Source: Candidatus Rokuibacteriota bacterium (GTDB taxonomy: Bacteria; Methylomirabilota; Methylomirabilia; Rokubacteriales; CSP1-6). From it: a stretch of DNA of 22,990 bases. The stretch lies in assembly GCA_003221435.1 (NCBI GenBank), contig QHRS01000038.1, forward strand, positions 2,421-25,410. The letters are read 5' to 3'. Made by a program: the position numbers and the translations under genes. Positions 21,687 to 22,990 of the stretch are shown here, in pieces. Each line of letters begins with the position of its first letter. The stretch's first letter is position 1. Below the pieces are notes generated by a model. The model was not told where the DNA came from and did not search any database. It worked only from the letters and a program-made list of their open reading frames with translations.

Positions 21687-22817
21687 CTACGCGAGGCGAT
21701 GGGCGGGAAAGATCGCGCGCCGGATGGCGTCGACCTGGCGCTCGGCGTACTGCCGCGCCGCGCGGCGGATCGCCTCCGGCAGCTCGATCGGCGGGTCCGA
21801 CAGGGTCGAGGTGCGGAAGCGGAACCGGCGCGCCTCGCCCGCGAAATCGGCCGGCAGCGCGTCCGCCAGCTCGACCGCGTTCATCGCGGCCCAGGCATGG
21901 GTCCACGCGCGGGCGACGTTCTCGAGATCGTAGCCGCCGCCGCCGAGCGCCACGAGCCGGGGCGCCAGCCCGACGATCCGCGCGACGGCGCGCGCGAACC
22001 CCTGGACGTTGAGCGACAGGTGCGTGAGCGGGTCCGTGTGGTGCGAGTCGATGCCGAGCTGCGCCACGACAACGTCGGGGCGAAACGCCTGGAGCAGCGG
22101 CGGCACCACCGCCTCGAACGCGGGCAGGTAGACGTCCGCGTCGGTGAAGGGCTCGAGCGGCAGGTTCACCGCGTAGCCGGCGCCGGCACCCCGGCCCTGC
22201 TCTTCCGCGAAGCCGGTCCCGGGAAAGAGGCGGTCGCCGCGCTCGTGGGTCGAGATCGTCAGCACGTTCGGGTCGTCGTAGAACGCAAACTGGACCCCGT
22301 CGCCGTGGTGGGCGTCGATGTCGACGTACGCAACGCGCAGGCCCCGCTCCCGCAAGTGCAGGATCGCCAGGACGGCGTCGTTGACGTAGCAGAATCCCGA
22401 CGCGCGATCGGGCATGGCGTGATGGAGGCCTCCGGCGAAGTGAAAGGCGCGCGTGGCCCCGCCGGAGGCGACGAGCTGCGCGGCCAGGAGCGAGCCGCCG
22501 GCGGCGAGCTGCGCCGCCTCCCAGAGCCCCGGGAAGATCGGGTTGTCGCCCGCCCCGAGTCCGTGAAACCCGGCGCGGCCGAACGCACCCCGTCGGCTCG
22601 CCTCCTTGAGGATCTCCAGATACTCCCTGGTATGGAAGCGGCCGATCGCGGTCTCGTCGGCGGGCGGCGGGTCGAAGACCTTCGCGTCGGGAAGGCTCGT
22701 GAGCCCGTAGGCCTCCATGAGCCGCCACGTCAGCCCGAGCCGTTCCATGCGCAGGGGATGCTCGGGGCCGTAGTCAAACCGCCGCCACTGGTCCGAATGC
22801 ACGAGCGCGGTGCTCAT
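21687..22817 (-). CDS. Class I histone deacetylase-like / AcuC-type acetoin utilization family protein
   Basis: The 376-residue protein uses the ATG at 22817 (MSTALVHSDQW), preceded by GAGGGGAG; an in-frame ATG at 22850 lies in the repeat and is rejected. Family motifs are complete: HPLRMERL near the N-terminus, FHTREYLEIL, the active-site His pair in FAGGLHHAMPDRASGFCYVN (His132, His133), and zinc ligands in YVDIDAHHGDGVQ (Asp168, His170). A further Asp is in QLGIDSHHTDPLTHLSL, and GGGGYDLENVARAW carries the transition-state Tyr. Bacterial members deacetylate lysines on metabolic enzymes (AcuC on acetyl-CoA synthetase) or polyamines; which applies here is not shown by the context. It is cytoplasmic and divergent from a gene that begins at or beyond the right edge. 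Confidence 0.93.
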   Translation of the reverse strand: MSTALVHSDQWRRFDYGPEHPLRMERLGLTWRLMEAYGLTSLPDAKVFDPPPADETAIGRFHTREYLEILKEASRRGAFGRAGFHGLGAGDNPIFPGLWEAAQLAAGGSLLAAQLVASGGATRAFHFAGGLHHAMPDRASGFCYVNDAVLAILHLRERGLRVAYVDIDAHHGDGVQFAFYDDPNVLTISTHERGDRLFPGTGFAEEQGRGAGAGYAVNLPLEPFTDADVYLPAFEAVVPPLLQAFRPDVVVAQLGIDSHHTDPLTHLSLNVQGFARAVARIVGLAPRLVALGGGGYDLENVARAWTHAWAAMNAVELADALPADFAGEARRFRFRTSTLSDPPIELPEAIRRAARQYAERQVDAIRRAIFPAHRLA

Positions 22818-22830
22818 GCGGCTACGCTCC

Positions 22831-22990
22831 CCTCGCGACTGTCGACGCACTGTTCGAGCGCCGGCTTTGCCGGCGCAATTCGTTCGAGTGGTCGCCTGCG
22901 CGCTGCGGGGCCCCAGCCCCGCGAACCGCTCGGCTCCCCAAACGGGGGAGGGTCGGAAGGGGGGCGGAGCCCCCCTCTGAGGAAGTTCAT
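22831..22990. repeat. Dispersed intergenic repeat, copy C
   Basis: The full-length copy runs left flank, GCGCCGGC-TTT-GCCGGCGC hairpin, central segment (to 22943, ending CTCCCCAAAC), then the GC-rich hairpin flank. It ends GAGGAAGTTCAT at the window edge. By analogy with copy A the next base should be G, making an ATG start for a plus-strand gene outside the window. Confidence 0.85.

Noticed and set aside
15932..22990. Possibility that the repeated GC-rich units are a CRISPR array
   Set aside because: Copies are kilobases apart, separated by genes, vary in length and orientation, and have no regular spacers.

Overview
The window looks like a high-GC soil or groundwater bacterium, most likely Candidatus Rokubacteria or a relative in Methylomirabilota. 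This is inferred from base composition, the frequent GTG/TTG starts, GC-rich intergenic repeats that abut start codons, and an RsbRD-PAS sensor and a PF04909 amidohydrolase of kinds I associate with that group. No rRNA or marker phylogeny is available, so the placement is an inference.

Left part (1-5.5 kb), an accessory signalling region. The 5' end of a PAS sensor gene (minus strand) runs off the left edge, and beside it lies the wreck of a NarL/LuxR response regulator. Rightwards (plus strand) is an operon-like run: an ECF sigma factor fused in one reading frame to a membrane-anchored CBM48/AMPK-type glycogen-binding domain; an overlapping gene for a secreted helical-repeat protein whose C-terminal domain is displaced by a frameshift; and a membrane-anchored metallophosphoesterase. 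A small gene fragment and a terminator close the region.

5.5-8.7 kb, the most interesting part. A promoter and a near-perfect Shine-Dalgarno precede a 60-residue peptide with a leader-like N-terminus and a short Cys/Gly/Ser-rich tail (CGCECHC, then four Ser). Next come a polytopic M50 zinc metallopeptidase with a PqqD/RRE-like N-terminus and an HlyD-like C-terminus, then an overlapping gene for a 338-residue protein with an NGFHR motif reminiscent of the ParB/sulfiredoxin fold. A 15-bp perfect hairpin ends the unit. I read this as a candidate undescribed RiPP (ribosomally made, modified peptide) cassette.

8.7-12.2 kb: two minus-strand genes, a PF04909 amidohydrolase and a two-HKD phospholipase D-like protein.

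12.5-18.4 kb, the housekeeping core: tRNA-Leu(UAG), tig, clpP, clpX, rsmI, thiD and tatC, all on the plus strand. Trigger factor and ClpXP form the usual folding/proteolysis cluster.

18.4-23 kb: a thiamine-diphosphate (acetolactate synthase-like) gene broken by three deletions, each removing a conserved loop; a DEAD-box helicase; and a convergent class I histone-deacetylase-like (AcuC-type) gene. Three copies of a dispersed intergenic repeat (15.9, 20.1 and 22.8 kb) flank these genes. Its central segment of about 72 bp is inverted in one copy relative to identical flanks, and its right edge supplies the ribosome-binding site of the next gene.
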